A stretch of DNA of 64,000 nucleotides from Ohtaekwangia sp. (GCA_021155195.1 JAJNPV010000037.1:186001-250000), one strand, 5' to 3'; numbered from the stretch's first letter, positions 15,939-25,341 are shown. Numbers and translations: made by a program. The notes: a model not told the origin generated them from the sequence alone.

Positions 15939-17150
15939 ATGGTACAGCAAATACGCTTTATCATCTTTCTTAAAGACGTATTGCTACTGTCCGTTACCTG
16001 TTTTGGTGGACCGCAAGCACACTTTGCCCATTTTCAAAAGACTTTAGTAAAGAAACGTAATTATATTTCTGATGAAGATTTGGTTGAACTAAATGCCTTG
16101 TGTCAGGTAGTTCCCGGTCCAACATCTACTCAAACATTATCGGCTATTGGTTATAAACTGGGTGGCCCTTCATTAGCTTATCTTACACTTTTGATTTGGT
16201 TACTGCCATCTTTGGCTATAATGACATCTGTTGGAATTCTTGTGAGCAGTTTTGAAACCAAGAATATTTCGCTTGCCTTTACTCGATTCATTCAGCCTAT
16301 GGCGGTGGGTTTTGTTGCCTACGCAGCCTATTCCATTACCATGAAAACAGTGAAAACAAAAAGAGCCCTGGTACTCATGATTCTGGCAGGCATAGCAACA
16401 TACTTTGTAAAATCTCCGGTTGTGTTTCCGGTTGTATTGTTGGTAGCGGGTTTAATCACGGCATTGAACTACAAGGCACATCCCCGTGAAGAGAAAAAAA
16501 AGATTGATGTATCATGGGCCAATTTTTTCTTATGGGCCGGTGTCTTAATTTTTGCTGCTATACTGGGTGGATTGACGAAATCAATACCTCACTTTTTACC
16601 GGTTCGATTATTCGAGAACTTCTATCGAAATGGCAGCTTAATTTTTGGAGGAGGTCAAGTGCTAATACCTATGTTATATACAGAGTTTGTGCAATACGCA
16701 CCTAAGCAATACCTTTCTTCGGAAGAATTCCTTTCGGGATATGCATTTGTGCAAGGACTGCCAGGACCTGTATTCTCTTTTAGTTCCTACATCGGCACGT
16801 TAGCCATGCGAGATTATGGCATCGTTGGGCAAATTGCAGGTGCGGTTATGTCAGCAGCGGGAATTTTTCTTCCAGGTACTTTTTTAATTTTCTTTTTGAT
16901 TCGCATTTGGGATAGTTTGAAAAAATTCAGACCGATTCGTGCTTCATTAGAAGGTATAAATGCAGCCAACGCAGGTTTGGTGGCAGCAGCAGCCGTTTTA
17001 CTCTTTCAACCACTGATTTATGAGCAGCCCATAAAAGAGGTTCTATTAAATGGACTCTATACTACCAGTACATTCGGATTAACGGCCTTTACCAAAATTC
17101 CTGCCTGGGCAATTATCTTAATAGGATTGGTGTGTGGGTTAGTATTATAA
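15939..17150 (+). CDS. chrA: Chromate/anion transporter, ChrA family
   Basis: The 403-residue membrane protein consists of two homologous CHR halves, the long-chain form. The first half shows the motif CFGGPQAHFAHF and LNALCQVVPGPTSTQ; the second shows LIFGGGQVLIPMLYTEFV and FVQGLPGPVFSF, the matching repeat motifs. About ten to twelve hydrophobic segments are visible. ChrA proteins export chromate in exchange for protons, or transport related anions. A bidirectional terminator lies about 50 bases after the stop. Confidence 0.88.
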   Translation: MVQQIRFIIFLKDVLLLSVTCFGGPQAHFAHFQKTLVKKRNYISDEDLVELNALCQVVPGPTSTQTLSAIGYKLGGPSLAYLTLLIWLLPSLAIMTSVGILVSSFETKNISLAFTRFIQPMAVGFVAYAAYSITMKTVKTKRALVLMILAGIATYFVKSPVVFPVVLLVAGLITALNYKAHPREEKKKIDVSWANFFLWAGVLIFAAILGGLTKSIPHFLPVRLFENFYRNGSLIFGGGQVLIPMLYTEFVQYAPKQYLSSEEFLSGYAFVQGLPGPVFSFSSYIGTLAMRDYGIVGQIAGAVMSAAGIFLPGTFLIFFLIRIWDSLKKFRPIRASLEGINAANAGLVAAAAVLLFQPLIYEQPIKEVLLNGLYTTSTFGLTAFTKIPAWAIILIGLVCGLVL

Positions 17151-17201
17151 ATGGAGATAATGCCAGGTTCAAACAATCTGTAAAAGATTAAGTGGGCATA
17201 A

Positions 17202-17230
17202 AAAAACCCTGACTTTCGATCAGGGTTTTT
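17202..17230. terminator. Bidirectional intrinsic terminator between chrA and tonB
   Basis: AAAAACCCTGA at 17202-17212 and TCAGGGTTTTT at 17220-17230 form an 11-pair stem around a 7-base loop. The A-run on the left and T-run on the right let it work for both the plus-strand chrA and the minus-strand tonB gene. Confidence 0.85.
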
Positions 17231-17254
17231 ATATTAATGTTTAAAGATTATCGA

Positions 17255-17929
17255 TTATCCTAATTTGAAGATAATCGGAATAACCATTTTCTGCCTTACA
17301 GGCTTACCTCTTTGTTTTCCAGGTTTCCATGCCGGAGCACTTTGAACAATTCGAACAGCTTCTTCATCGCAACCAGCGCCAATTCCTTTTATTGATCGAA
17401 CATCAACGATTGAACCGTCACGGTTTACAACAAACTCAACAAATACTCTTCCTTCCACACCCATTCTTCTAGCTTGAGCAGGATACTTAATTTTTTCGCC
17501 TACGTATTTATAAAATGCTGGCATACCCCCTTTAGGTTCTGCGGATTCTTCAACCACACTAAAGATTTGATCAACATCTTCTTTTTCTTCTACTGGCGCT
17601 ACAATGATTGCTTCAACCTTAGTTTCTTCAGTAACCTCAACGTCAAACTTTAGGTTAAGATCTTCCTTAATTTCTTCTTCATCAGGCACCTCTATAATTT
17701 GAGGTTGCTGAATAATAGGTGCTGGTGGAGGTGGCTGTTCTGTTGGTGGAACTTCTGCCATTTCTTCAAAAACGTTGGTACTTTTACCTTGAAGGTCTAA
17801 TAAACTCTCATCGTAACTTTTCCAATTAAACGCTGAAAGGGCTATTCCCATGGTGATAAGCAGACCAATGCTGAAGAATAAGGCGGTCTTATTGGTTAAA
17901 TCGGCCTTTTCTGTCTTTTTCGCTTCCAT
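17255..17929 (-). CDS. tonB: Energy transducer TonB
   Basis: The 224-residue protein has a short cytoplasmic N-terminus, one membrane anchor at about 14-34, a periplasmic spacer with prolines (PPTEQPPPPAP near 61-71) and acidic residues, and a C-terminal TonB domain from about 133. That domain shows YPAQARRMGVEGRVFVEFVV and AVRIVQSAPAWKPGKQRGKPV. TonB passes proton-motive energy from ExbB/ExbD to outer-membrane receptors; the receptor at 31769 is a possible client. ExbBD are not in the window. A -7 box lies 29 bases upstream of the start. Confidence 0.93.
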   Translation of the reverse strand: MEAKKTEKADLTNKTALFFSIGLLITMGIALSAFNWKSYDESLLDLQGKSTNVFEEMAEVPPTEQPPPPAPIIQQPQIIEVPDEEEIKEDLNLKFDVEVTEETKVEAIIVAPVEEKEDVDQIFSVVEESAEPKGGMPAFYKYVGEKIKYPAQARRMGVEGRVFVEFVVNRDGSIVDVRSIKGIGAGCDEEAVRIVQSAPAWKPGKQRGKPVRQKMVIPIIFKLG

Positions 17930-17957
17930 AGTATCTAAATTACTGGTTAAGGAATTT

Positions 17958-17965
17958 CAAATATA
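17958..17965 (-). promoter_or_regulatory. -7 box of tonB
   Basis: On the minus strand TATATTTG matches TAnnTTTG exactly and implies a transcription start near 17951, about 22 bases before the ATG. No clear -33 TTG is present at the expected distance. Confidence 0.45.
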
Positions 17966-18025
17966 ATAATAGAATCCACCCGTGGCCATCCGGTCACGGA
18001 AAATCAGGAAAATTTTTTATGGTTT

Positions 18026-18775
18026 TTACTTACGGCTGCCGTAGAATAATGTGAAGAATACGGTTGGAAACACCGATTTATTCTCCGCGGTAGGCATAAG
18101 GATAATTTTATTGAAGTATGAGTCCACTAAAATTCCTACTTCAAAGCCTGTAACCTGGCTCTTTAAAAAGCCCAATTCAAAATTCAATCCGGCCTTTACA
18201 TTGGCTCCTAATTGCAGTTTAGAATCTCCAATGCCCTCAAACAAATTGCCTGTTCCTAAAATATTGTTAAAGGAGTGGTTGGGATTGTTTGGGTCATATT
18301 GTTCATGCTTAGATGTAAAGAAACTGTTGTCAACAGCGCGCTCAATGTAGTAAGGAGCCACAACCCCAAGAGAAGGGCCTGCAGCTAAAACAGCTTTTAT
18401 TTCCACTCCCTGCTGGGGGGCTTTAGTAAATAAAATGAAATCGCGCCCATATTGAAATCTGAAAGCATAGAGATAGTTACTCTTACCATAAATAAAAAAA
18501 TTGCCCGTATATCCTGAATTCTGACGTACCTCTTCCGGGTTTTTTACATTCATAATCTCAAGCCCAAAAGTCTCGAGCGTATTATCCGATAATTTGCGAG
18601 CCTTTTTAAATGTAAAACCACCAATTAAACCGCCTGCAGAATTTTTATTGATTCCCCAAGTAAACTCTGAGTTGTACTCGTAGCTATCCTGTGTTTGGGC
18701 ATGGGCAATCACCCCACTTAATGAGATATATGAAACCAACAGAATTTTGAAACTTCGATTCATTCTATACTTCAT
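18026..18775 (-). CDS. Secreted beta-barrel-like outer membrane protein, unknown function
   Basis: The 249-residue product has a signal peptide (KILLVSYISLSGVIAHA, cleavage before QTQDSY); Met5 is an alternative start. The mature protein alternates short amphipathic strands with turns (SAGGLIGGFTF, YLYAFRFQYGRDFILF, LGANVKAGLNFELGF, FEVGILVDSYF) and ends with VFFTLFYGSRK. This pattern suggests an 8- to 10-stranded outer membrane barrel. No specific family is recognised. It lies between tonB and ytxJ on the same strand with gaps of about 100 bases. Confidence 0.65.
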   Translation of the reverse strand: MKYRMNRSFKILLVSYISLSGVIAHAQTQDSYEYNSEFTWGINKNSAGGLIGGFTFKKARKLSDNTLETFGLEIMNVKNPEEVRQNSGYTGNFFIYGKSNYLYAFRFQYGRDFILFTKAPQQGVEIKAVLAAGPSLGVVAPYYIERAVDNSFFTSKHEQYDPNNPNHSFNNILGTGNLFEGIGDSKLQLGANVKAGLNFELGFLKSQVTGFEVGILVDSYFNKIILMPTAENKSVFPTVFFTLFYGSRK

Positions 18776-18890
18776 TCTTTCGAAAAGATAAATCTAAACC
18801 AACTAACGCACAAATAATAGTCTTGTTATGAGGTGGTTTGCCCGAATGGATGGCTTAAAACATCCCCAAAGCTTCAAAAAACACCTAAAA

Positions 18891-19241
18891 TCAGGTAGTG
18901 ATTGCCTTTAGCTCATTTTGAACATCGGCAAAAGAAATTTGAAAGTGCGACCTGTCATACACAGATTTTCCATTGCTTATGATTAAAACCTGTGGCGATT
19001 GATGTTCCACTGCAAAAGTTTCCGCTATGCTATTTGAAATCTCGCGATAGGAAAGAAGATCAAGAAAATAGGGTTTAATATGTGCTATCTCTCCTCCTTT
19101 CCAATTTCTCTCCAGGCGATCAAGTGTTGCTCTGCTGATGGAACAACTCGTGCTGTGTTTAAAAATAACAACCGGCTCCGTTATTGATTCTGTTATTAAA
19201 TTTTCTATTTGATTTTTGCTTGTGAGATTAATCCAATTCAT
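18891..19241 (-). CDS. ytxJ: Monothiol bacilliredoxin-like protein YtxJ
   Basis: The 116-residue cytosolic protein has a thioredoxin-like fold with a single Cys in the motif HSTSCSISR (C33), the hallmark of YtxJ (BrxC-type bacilliredoxin). A cis-Pro loop appears as HQSPQVLII. In Bacillus these proteins remove bacillithiol from S-bacillithiolated proteins. The presence of bshC elsewhere in the window fits a bacillithiol-using organism. The ATG sits 2 bases after the stop of the long repeat-protein gene, so the pair is very likely co-transcribed. Confidence 0.88.
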   Translation of the reverse strand: MNWINLTSKNQIENLITESITEPVVIFKHSTSCSISRATLDRLERNWKGGEIAHIKPYFLDLLSYREISNSIAETFAVEHQSPQVLIISNGKSVYDRSHFQISFADVQNELKAITT

Positions 19242-19243
19242 GA

Positions 19244-22024
19244 TCAGTCGTATAAATCCTTCCAGAGTTCTTTTTCTTTCTTATCGTAACGAGGCCTTCT
19301 TACTTTGTCTTTTACAGCATCTGGCTGCATGTTATTTTTCTTAAACAGCTTCGTAAACAACAACTTGAAGTCGGTCATAATAGTTCGCTCACCCTTCACA
19401 TTGTTTTCTTTACCATGTGCAAACTCAGCATCGGGAAAATGCTTTTTGTGGTTATACTTGTTCATCTTCACGTTTCCTTGATAGTCGTCTATCCTTGCAG
19501 AAGCCCTACCTGGAGCAATTCCTTTTAACGCATCTTTATGGCTATTTGGGTTATGCCGATAATTTTTGGTTAATCGAGTTTTACCCGCAAAGGTAGTTGC
19601 TTGTTCAAACGACTTAGTGTTCTTTAGGGTCTTTAGAGATCCTTCGGCACTGCTTGGATTGTGCTTATAATCCCAGTAAACTTTTATCCGGCCTGTATAT
19701 TCGCTCGCCTTTATCGTTGCCTGGGTTGGGCCAACACCGGGCATCGAACCTTTAACTGCTTTTGGTTTGGTAGATGTCTCTTTCTGCTTTACACGAACCA
19801 TTAAACCATTTACCTGATAAGTATTTTCATAAGGACTATGCTTTTTCAATGCTTTTTCATTGGCATTTGGATTACGAACATATTCCCGCTTTAGCAGAGG
19901 AAGTTTTGTTTTTCCAGAGTAATTGATGTCTTTGGCTTGATCTCCCGTAGGTATTTTTGGAGGCAAAGGTTTGCCATTGTTGTTCCAAAGTTTTCCGCTC
20001 ACACTTCCTCCACCTTTAAATGGCTTCGGTGCTTTATAATAGCCTGTAAAATCATACCCATCCTGATTATAGGTTTTCTTTTTCTGAATTATGTCTCCTG
20101 TATAACTATACCCGTCCTGGTTATAGGTTTTTTTCTGCTGCCGGATATTGCCTGTATAATCATATCCATCCTGACTATATGTTTTTCGTCCGCCTTTTAT
20201 GTCGCCTTGATATTTACTTAACTTCCTGGAAATGGAATTAGGGGTGAATGCGGGCAAGGGCTTATTGTTAATCACTGATCCACTAACGCTTCCGCCACCT
20301 TTAAGTGGCTTGCGGGCTTTCATGCTGCCCGTATAGCTTAAGCCGTCCTGGCTAAAGCCTGACGGAATTGAATTACGCTTTATAAAACCCTTGTAGTTTC
20401 CTTGGAAATTTGCAGCACGTTTATCAAGCGGTTGCTTAACTGGAATGGGCTGACCATTATTGTTTCTCTTCATTTGCGCACTAATACTTCCACCACCTTT
20501 TTGGGGTCGCATAGATTTAATATTGCCCGAATGGTTAAGTCCGCGTTGACTAAACCCTTGATCCTCTCGCTTTATTGTGCCTTTATAATTTGCTTGCATA
20601 CCCGCCACTTTTGGGTTACCAGGCGAACGTCTTGGTAATGGCACATTTTTTCCATTCTTCATTTGGGCGCTTATGCTTCTACCTCCTTTTATGGGCTTAA
20701 TACCTTTAAGTTTCCCCTGGTCTTTTCGCATAAGCAAAGTGCTTATGCCTGGAGCTTTTGCTCGAAGTGGTTCATTTGACTTATACTTTCCGCTTACACT
20801 ACCACCACCTCGTTCAGGTTTAACCCCTTTAAGTTTTCCTTGATCTTTTCGCATAAGCAAAGTGCTTAAGCCTGGGGCTTTTGTACGCAGAGGTTCATTT
20901 GACTTATATTTTCCACTTACGCTGCCACCCCCGCGCTCAGGTTTAATGCCTTTTAGTTTCCCTTGATCTTTCCGCATTAGCGAAGTGCTTATGCCAGGTG
21001 CCTGGGCGCGGAGAGGTTCGTTTGATTTATATTTTCCACTTACGCTGCCACCACCCCTCTCGGGCTTAATGCCACGCAACTTATTTTGATCTTTTTGCAT
21101 GTATGAAAAGTTTGCACCGGGAGCTTTTGGTTTAAGAGGTTTGTTTGATCTAAACTGTCCACTTACGCTGCCACCTCCTTTTCCCGGTTCACGAACTCCG
21201 GCTACCTGATTGTTACGCTCTGGCCTTCTTCGAATAGGTTGACCTGAGATATCACCTTTCCATGGAAGTTCACCCCTTCTTGATGCTGATTTATATCCAG
21301 ACCGAAAGGTTCCGCTATAAGCCCGATCGCCAGTTTTTTTCCGGCCATAGTATGGATTAGGGGCAGCAATAACACCGCGTGATGGGGTTCTAAAATTCTT
21401 TGTGCGAAGGGGTCTTCCGGCAACATCGGTTGTAATTGCCTTTTCACCTTTTGAGTACTTTCCCCAATAAACATTTCTTCGTCCGCGTGTTATAAATGCT
21501 TGTGAATTTGATCTTGGAGTAACGCGCCTGTTCCTTCCGGGAGGTTCGCGATGAGTGGTGCCTAATCGGGCTGCCCGAGCCACTTCTCGTCTATTGTCAT
21601 ACTTTACTCCGCCTGGTTTTTTGGAATTGTGATTTACAAAAGGCCCTTTCTGAGGGTACACATTGGCTCGTGCTGCCTCGCCTGAGCGTGATCGTACCCT
21701 TGGACCCTTGCCACCCCCAATAGGAGTTCCTGCTTTTTCGCCTGAACCTCTTTTGTTTCTATATGGAGAAGTGGCAGAATAAACAGCTCGTTGGGCTGAC
21801 GATTGATTGCGGGTGCGCAGCCTTTTACCCGCAATATCTTTTGTTGATGCTTTTTCCTTTCGTTTAACTGATTTAGCCCGAGTTTCCCTGATTTGTCTTT
21901 TGTTGTTAATAGGTTTTCTATCCTGGGCAAATGATGAGGATGTAGCCAGTAAAAAAGTAAGCAACCCACAACATAAAATGAGGCGGTGAAGTGTTTTGCT
22001 TATGAATTTCTTGCTTGTCATCAA
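19244..22024 (-). CDS. Large basic secreted repeat protein, unknown function
   Basis: The 926-residue product starts with a signal peptide (LILCCGLLTFLLATSSSFA, cleavage before QDR near residue 33). The mature chain is very rich in Lys, Arg, Gly and Ser with few acidic residues and almost no hydrophobic core. It is built from degenerate repeats: IAGKRLRT/VAGRPLRT boxes in the N-terminal third, four 41-residue units with GGGSVSGKYKS and MRKDQGKLKG in the middle, three 18-residue units with TYNQDGYDYTG, and Y-x-G-x-x-K motifs with HNPNS/HNPSS boxes toward the C-terminus. It ends in a charged segment. I do not recognise a family. A matrix-like, nucleic-acid-binding or polysaccharide-binding role outside the inner membrane is possible, but nothing visible decides. 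ytxJ follows 2 bases downstream. Confidence 0.75.
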   Translation of the reverse strand: MMTSKKFISKTLHRLILCCGLLTFLLATSSSFAQDRKPINNKRQIRETRAKSVKRKEKASTKDIAGKRLRTRNQSSAQRAVYSATSPYRNKRGSGEKAGTPIGGGKGPRVRSRSGEAARANVYPQKGPFVNHNSKKPGGVKYDNRREVARAARLGTTHREPPGRNRRVTPRSNSQAFITRGRRNVYWGKYSKGEKAITTDVAGRPLRTKNFRTPSRGVIAAPNPYYGRKKTGDRAYSGTFRSGYKSASRRGELPWKGDISGQPIRRRPERNNQVAGVREPGKGGGSVSGQFRSNKPLKPKAPGANFSYMQKDQNKLRGIKPERGGGSVSGKYKSNEPLRAQAPGISTSLMRKDQGKLKGIKPERGGGSVSGKYKSNEPLRTKAPGLSTLLMRKDQGKLKGVKPERGGGSVSGKYKSNEPLRAKAPGISTLLMRKDQGKLKGIKPIKGGRSISAQMKNGKNVPLPRRSPGNPKVAGMQANYKGTIKREDQGFSQRGLNHSGNIKSMRPQKGGGSISAQMKRNNNGQPIPVKQPLDKRAANFQGNYKGFIKRNSIPSGFSQDGLSYTGSMKARKPLKGGGSVSGSVINNKPLPAFTPNSISRKLSKYQGDIKGGRKTYSQDGYDYTGNIRQQKKTYNQDGYSYTGDIIQKKKTYNQDGYDFTGYYKAPKPFKGGGSVSGKLWNNNGKPLPPKIPTGDQAKDINYSGKTKLPLLKREYVRNPNANEKALKKHSPYENTYQVNGLMVRVKQKETSTKPKAVKGSMPGVGPTQATIKASEYTGRIKVYWDYKHNPSSAEGSLKTLKNTKSFEQATTFAGKTRLTKNYRHNPNSHKDALKGIAPGRASARIDDYQGNVKMNKYNHKKHFPDAEFAHGKENNVKGERTIMTDFKLLFTKLFKKNNMQPDAVKDKVRRPRYDKKEKELWKDLYD
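20027..20188 (-). repeat. Three 54-base coding repeats (18 residues each)
   Basis: Within the repeat protein, three consecutive in-frame 18-residue units share KKTYNQDGYxYTG with small changes (first unit RKTYSQDGYDYTG, last FTGYY). The period of 54 bases is exact. Confidence 0.8.
20696..21187 (-). repeat. Four 123-base coding repeats (41 residues each)
   Basis: Four in-frame 41-residue units each run from PERGGGSVSGKYKSNEPLR through the APG and MRKDQGKLKGIK motifs. The last three units are nearly identical in protein; the first is more divergent (PGKGGGSVSGQF, MQKDQNKLRG). The exact period and high similarity suggest duplication by recombination or slippage. Confidence 0.8.
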
Positions 22025-22133
22025 GATAATAAGGCTATAAACAGGCCAAGATAAGGAAAAATGGCTTTTCTTATAAACGACTCTTTTGAGTGTTTCTTTT
22101 CGGATTGAAGGAATGATTCCCGGATTAATTCGA

Positions 22134-24113
22134 TCAATACTTCAACAACTCCTCAATTGCAGATTTTATTCTGCCCTTCGGTAGAAAGTTATTTTCAAGT
22201 GTAGCTGCAAAAGGAATGGCCGTGTCTAAACTGGCAACACGTTTTAAAGGCGCATCAAGATGCTCAAAAGCATGCTCACCAATCCATGCAGCAATCTCAC
22301 CACCAATGCCACCAGTCAGTGTATCTTCATGAAGAATCAATACCCGATTGGTTTTCTTTATAGTCTCAAGAACTGAATCTTTATCCCATGGTAGGAGTGT
22401 TCTTAAATCAAGAAGATCGGCATTTACATGGGGCATGCTCGCTAAAATTTCTTTCGCCCAATGCACACCCATTCCATATGTGATGATGGAAAAATCAGTG
22501 CCCTGCATAACTAAATTTGCTTTTCCAACTTCAACAGTATAGTAGTCGTCAGGAATCTCATCTTTGATCGATCTGTAGAGGGCTTTGTGTTCGAAGTACA
22601 AATATGGGTTTGGGTCCTCAAGGGCTGCGCACAACAATCCCTTCGCATCATAAGAATTAGATGGATAAACAATTTTTAACCCGGGGGTATGAAAAAACCA
22701 TGCTTCATTACTTTGGCTATGAAACGGACCGGCAGCAGTACCCGCTCCTGTTGGCATGCGCACTACAACATCAGCAGGTTGCCCCCAACGCCAATGAGTT
22801 TTGGCTAAATTATTTACAATCTGATTAAAGCCTTCAGTAACAAAATCGGCAAACTGCATTTCCACCATTGCCTTCATTCCTTTTATAGAGAGCCCAAGGG
22901 AAGTGCCTACGATAGCAGCTTCGCATAAAGGCGTATTCCGAACGCGTGCTTTACCAAACTTTTCTACAAATCCTTCTGTGATTTTGAACACACCGCCATA
23001 GTCGGCAATATCCTGACCCATTAAAACTAAATTGGGAAAGCGCTCCATGCTTTGTTTTAATCCGTCACTAATGGCATCAATAAATCTTCGTTCCGATTTC
23101 TTTTCAGATGCTGCTTGTATAATTGATTGTTTGAAAGGAGCATAAACATCATTGAATTCTTCTTCAGTATTTGGTGTCGGTAATGTTTCCTGAAAAGCGA
23201 TTTCTAATCCGGCCTCAATTTCTTTCTTGATTTTCTTTCGAATGGAGTCAACGTGAGATTGATCAAGCACTCCTTCACTCAACAAAAACTTTTCATAATT
23301 ATCAACCGGATCCTTTTTGCCCCATTCCTCCATCAATTTTTTAGGAACGTATTTCGTGCCCGAAGCCTCTTCGTGTCCTCGCATTCTAAATGTTATACAC
23401 TCAAGCAAAATGGGCTGCGGTTTTTTACGCATGCTGGCAGCCAATGTTTTTATAGTATCATATACTTCTAAAACATTATTGCCATCCACCTGCACACCTT
23501 GTATTCCATAACCAATTGCTTTATCGATAAACTGCTTGCACCTAAACTGCTCACTACTGGGTGTTGATAATCCGTACCCATTGTTTTCAATCACAAAGAT
23601 CACGGGCAAATCCCACACAGCCGCCACGTTAAGTGCTTCGTGAAAATCGCCTTGACTGGTTCCCCCATCCCCATTAAATACAACTGTAATTTTTTGTTCC
23701 CCTTTTAGTTTGGAAGCAAGTGCTATCCCATCAGCAACCCCATTTTGTGGGCCTAAGTGCGAGATCATACCTACAATGTGATGCTCGTTTGTTCCAAAAT
23801 GGAAAGAACGATCGCGGCCTTTTGTATACCCCTTTAACGTGCCTTGCCATTGGGCAAAAAGTCTTGCCAGGGGCAATTCTCTTCCTGTGAACACACCCAG
23901 ATTTCGATGCATTGGTAAGATATACTCATCCTTATCAAGTGCTTGCGTAATGCCAACTGAAATGGCCTCCTGACCAATACCACTAAACCATTTACTGATT
24001 TTGTTTTGGCGCAACAGAATCAACATCTTTTCTTCAATCAATCGGGGAAGTAAAAGAGCTTCGTATAACGAGCGAAGGGTTTCATCAGAATATTTTTTGC
24101 GCTGAAACTTCAT
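22134..24113 (-). CDS. 2-oxoacid dehydrogenase E1 component, fused alpha and beta subunits
   Basis: From the ATG at 24113 the product is 659 residues; a TTG at 24131 would add six residues but leaves only one base after the previous stop. The N-terminal half (about 1-320) is the alpha subunit with the thiamine diphosphate motif GDG (148-150) through NN (177-178), and RGHEEASG. The C-terminal half is the beta subunit with GVFKITEGFVEKFG, RVRNTPLCEAAIVG, QFADFVTEGFNQIVNN and LILHEDTLTGG. The two are fused as in many Bacteroidota branched-chain or pyruvate-type E1 enzymes, which decarboxylate 2-oxoacids and acylate the E2 lipoyl arm. E2 and E3 genes are absent from the window. The antiporter gene precedes it on the same strand. 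Confidence 0.9.
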   Translation of the reverse strand: MKFQRKKYSDETLRSLYEALLLPRLIEEKMLILLRQNKISKWFSGIGQEAISVGITQALDKDEYILPMHRNLGVFTGRELPLARLFAQWQGTLKGYTKGRDRSFHFGTNEHHIVGMISHLGPQNGVADGIALASKLKGEQKITVVFNGDGGTSQGDFHEALNVAAVWDLPVIFVIENNGYGLSTPSSEQFRCKQFIDKAIGYGIQGVQVDGNNVLEVYDTIKTLAASMRKKPQPILLECITFRMRGHEEASGTKYVPKKLMEEWGKKDPVDNYEKFLLSEGVLDQSHVDSIRKKIKKEIEAGLEIAFQETLPTPNTEEEFNDVYAPFKQSIIQAASEKKSERRFIDAISDGLKQSMERFPNLVLMGQDIADYGGVFKITEGFVEKFGKARVRNTPLCEAAIVGTSLGLSIKGMKAMVEMQFADFVTEGFNQIVNNLAKTHWRWGQPADVVVRMPTGAGTAAGPFHSQSNEAWFFHTPGLKIVYPSNSYDAKGLLCAALEDPNPYLYFEHKALYRSIKDEIPDDYYTVEVGKANLVMQGTDFSIITYGMGVHWAKEILASMPHVNADLLDLRTLLPWDKDSVLETIKKTNRVLILHEDTLTGGIGGEIAAWIGEHAFEHLDAPLKRVASLDTAIPFAATLENNFLPKGRIKSAIEELLKY

Positions 24114-24132
24114 AAATAGCGATAACAACAAT

Positions 24133-25341
24133 TTACACTGGGTGGGAATTTTGAGATGGAGCCTCTGGTGCTTTCTTCTTCGGTAAACTAAAGAAGCCGA
24201 ATGTCATGATAACACTAGTTGATAGAATTACAAAGAACAATAAGCCATCTCCAATATCTTTAAGCCTTAAGGTATCTGGTATACTAAAAAAAAGCAGGAT
24301 GCTTATAAGGCCACGAGGGGCAAGAAAATATTCTGCTAATGTTGCTGCGCGAACAAAAATTTTCTGATAGATAATGCGGATCAGATAGATAATGGAAATT
24401 ATAATCATTCCATTTCTGAGGACATCTAAATGAAATAACGATTCAACATTAAGAGTAAATCCAAATATTAAAAAGAAAAATGTACGAACAATAAAAGCAC
24501 TCTCGCCACTTAGCTGAGTAAGTTGTGTAAGGTCTTTGGAAAAATTGTCGTACGAAAAAATTCGTTTAAACGTTGGGTGCTGTATCCAATGCAAATTGTT
24601 AAGAAAGAGACCAAATGCAAGTACGATCACTAACGTGGGTAAGTGATAGAATTTCCCGATTGCATATATTAATATTAGCATGGCGATGATCAGGAAGAAT
24701 TTTAAATGGTGAGTGATTCTCTTTAAGAGATACAATAGTGCCAGACAAAAAATTAAGGAGAGCACTAAAATCAAAACGGTTTGCCACCCTAGCCTAAAGA
24801 AAGCGTTGGCATTAACCGTTTGATTGGTAATCATAAAATTGAACAGAATGACCCCGAAGATATCTGACAAAGAAGACTCGTAAATAATAAACTCTTTACG
24901 TTCAGCGGACAGGACCGAGGCCGATGGAATTGCAATGGCCGAACTTATAACACCCAGCGGTATTGCGTTGATGAAGATGGTACGAAAATCCTCCCCTGAA
25001 ATGAAATAGTATAACAAGGCTAAAGAAACACTTGTTATAATGAGAATGAAAAAAGCTGATCCAAGAGATCGCCTGATAAGCCCAATGTTATCTTTCTCAA
25101 GTTTTAATTCTAAAGCACCTTCCAACACAATTAGAATCAATCCAATGGTTCCAACCAAAGGAAGAATTGGGCCAAAATTGAGTTTAGGAAGTTGAAGGAG
25201 ATCAGAAAGGTAATGAAGCCCAATCCCGCTAAGGAGCAGCAGGATAACGGATGGTATTTTAAATTGCCGAGCAACCAAGTCGAAGAGGTAGCTAAAAACA
25301 ACCAACGAGCTAAGAATGATCAAGATAATTTCAACGGACAT
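24133..25341 (-). CDS. Cation:proton antiporter (CPA1/NhaP-like)
   Basis: The 402-residue polytopic protein has about 12 hydrophobic segments from the first residues (IILIILSSLVVFSYLF) to SVIMTFGFFSLP near 385. The order of segments, the LSGIGLHYL and LIVLEGALELKLEKDNIGLIRRS stretch, and SSAIAIPSASVL and YESSLSDIFGVILFN follow the Na+/H+ exchanger domain, where the last Asp is the expected ion-binding residue. It exchanges sodium or potassium for protons at the inner membrane. No C-terminal regulatory domain is present. The E1 gene starts 19 bases downstream on the same strand. Confidence 0.82.
   Translation of the reverse strand: MSVEIILIILSSLVVFSYLFDLVARQFKIPSVILLLLSGIGLHYLSDLLQLPKLNFGPILPLVGTIGLILIVLEGALELKLEKDNIGLIRRSLGSAFFILIITSVSLALLYYFISGEDFRTIFINAIPLGVISSAIAIPSASVLSAERKEFIIYESSLSDIFGVILFNFMITNQTVNANAFFRLGWQTVLILVLSLIFCLALLYLLKRITHHLKFFLIIAMLILIYAIGKFYHLPTLVIVLAFGLFLNNLHWIQHPTFKRIFSYDNFSKDLTQLTQLSGESAFIVRTFFFLIFGFTLNVESLFHLDVLRNGMIIISIIYLIRIIYQKIFVRAATLAEYFLAPRGLISILLFFSIPDTLRLKDIGDGLLFFVILSTSVIMTFGFFSLPKKKAPEAPSQNSHPV

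Noticed and set aside
20696..21187. Regularly spaced repeats that could suggest a CRISPR array
   Set aside because: The 123-base period is in frame inside a long coding sequence, with no unique spacers between short conserved repeats.
24113..24131. TTG start six codons upstream for the fused E1 gene
   Set aside because: It begins one base after the antiporter stop, adds only a short hydrophobic stretch, and the ATG at 24113 starts the conserved region.
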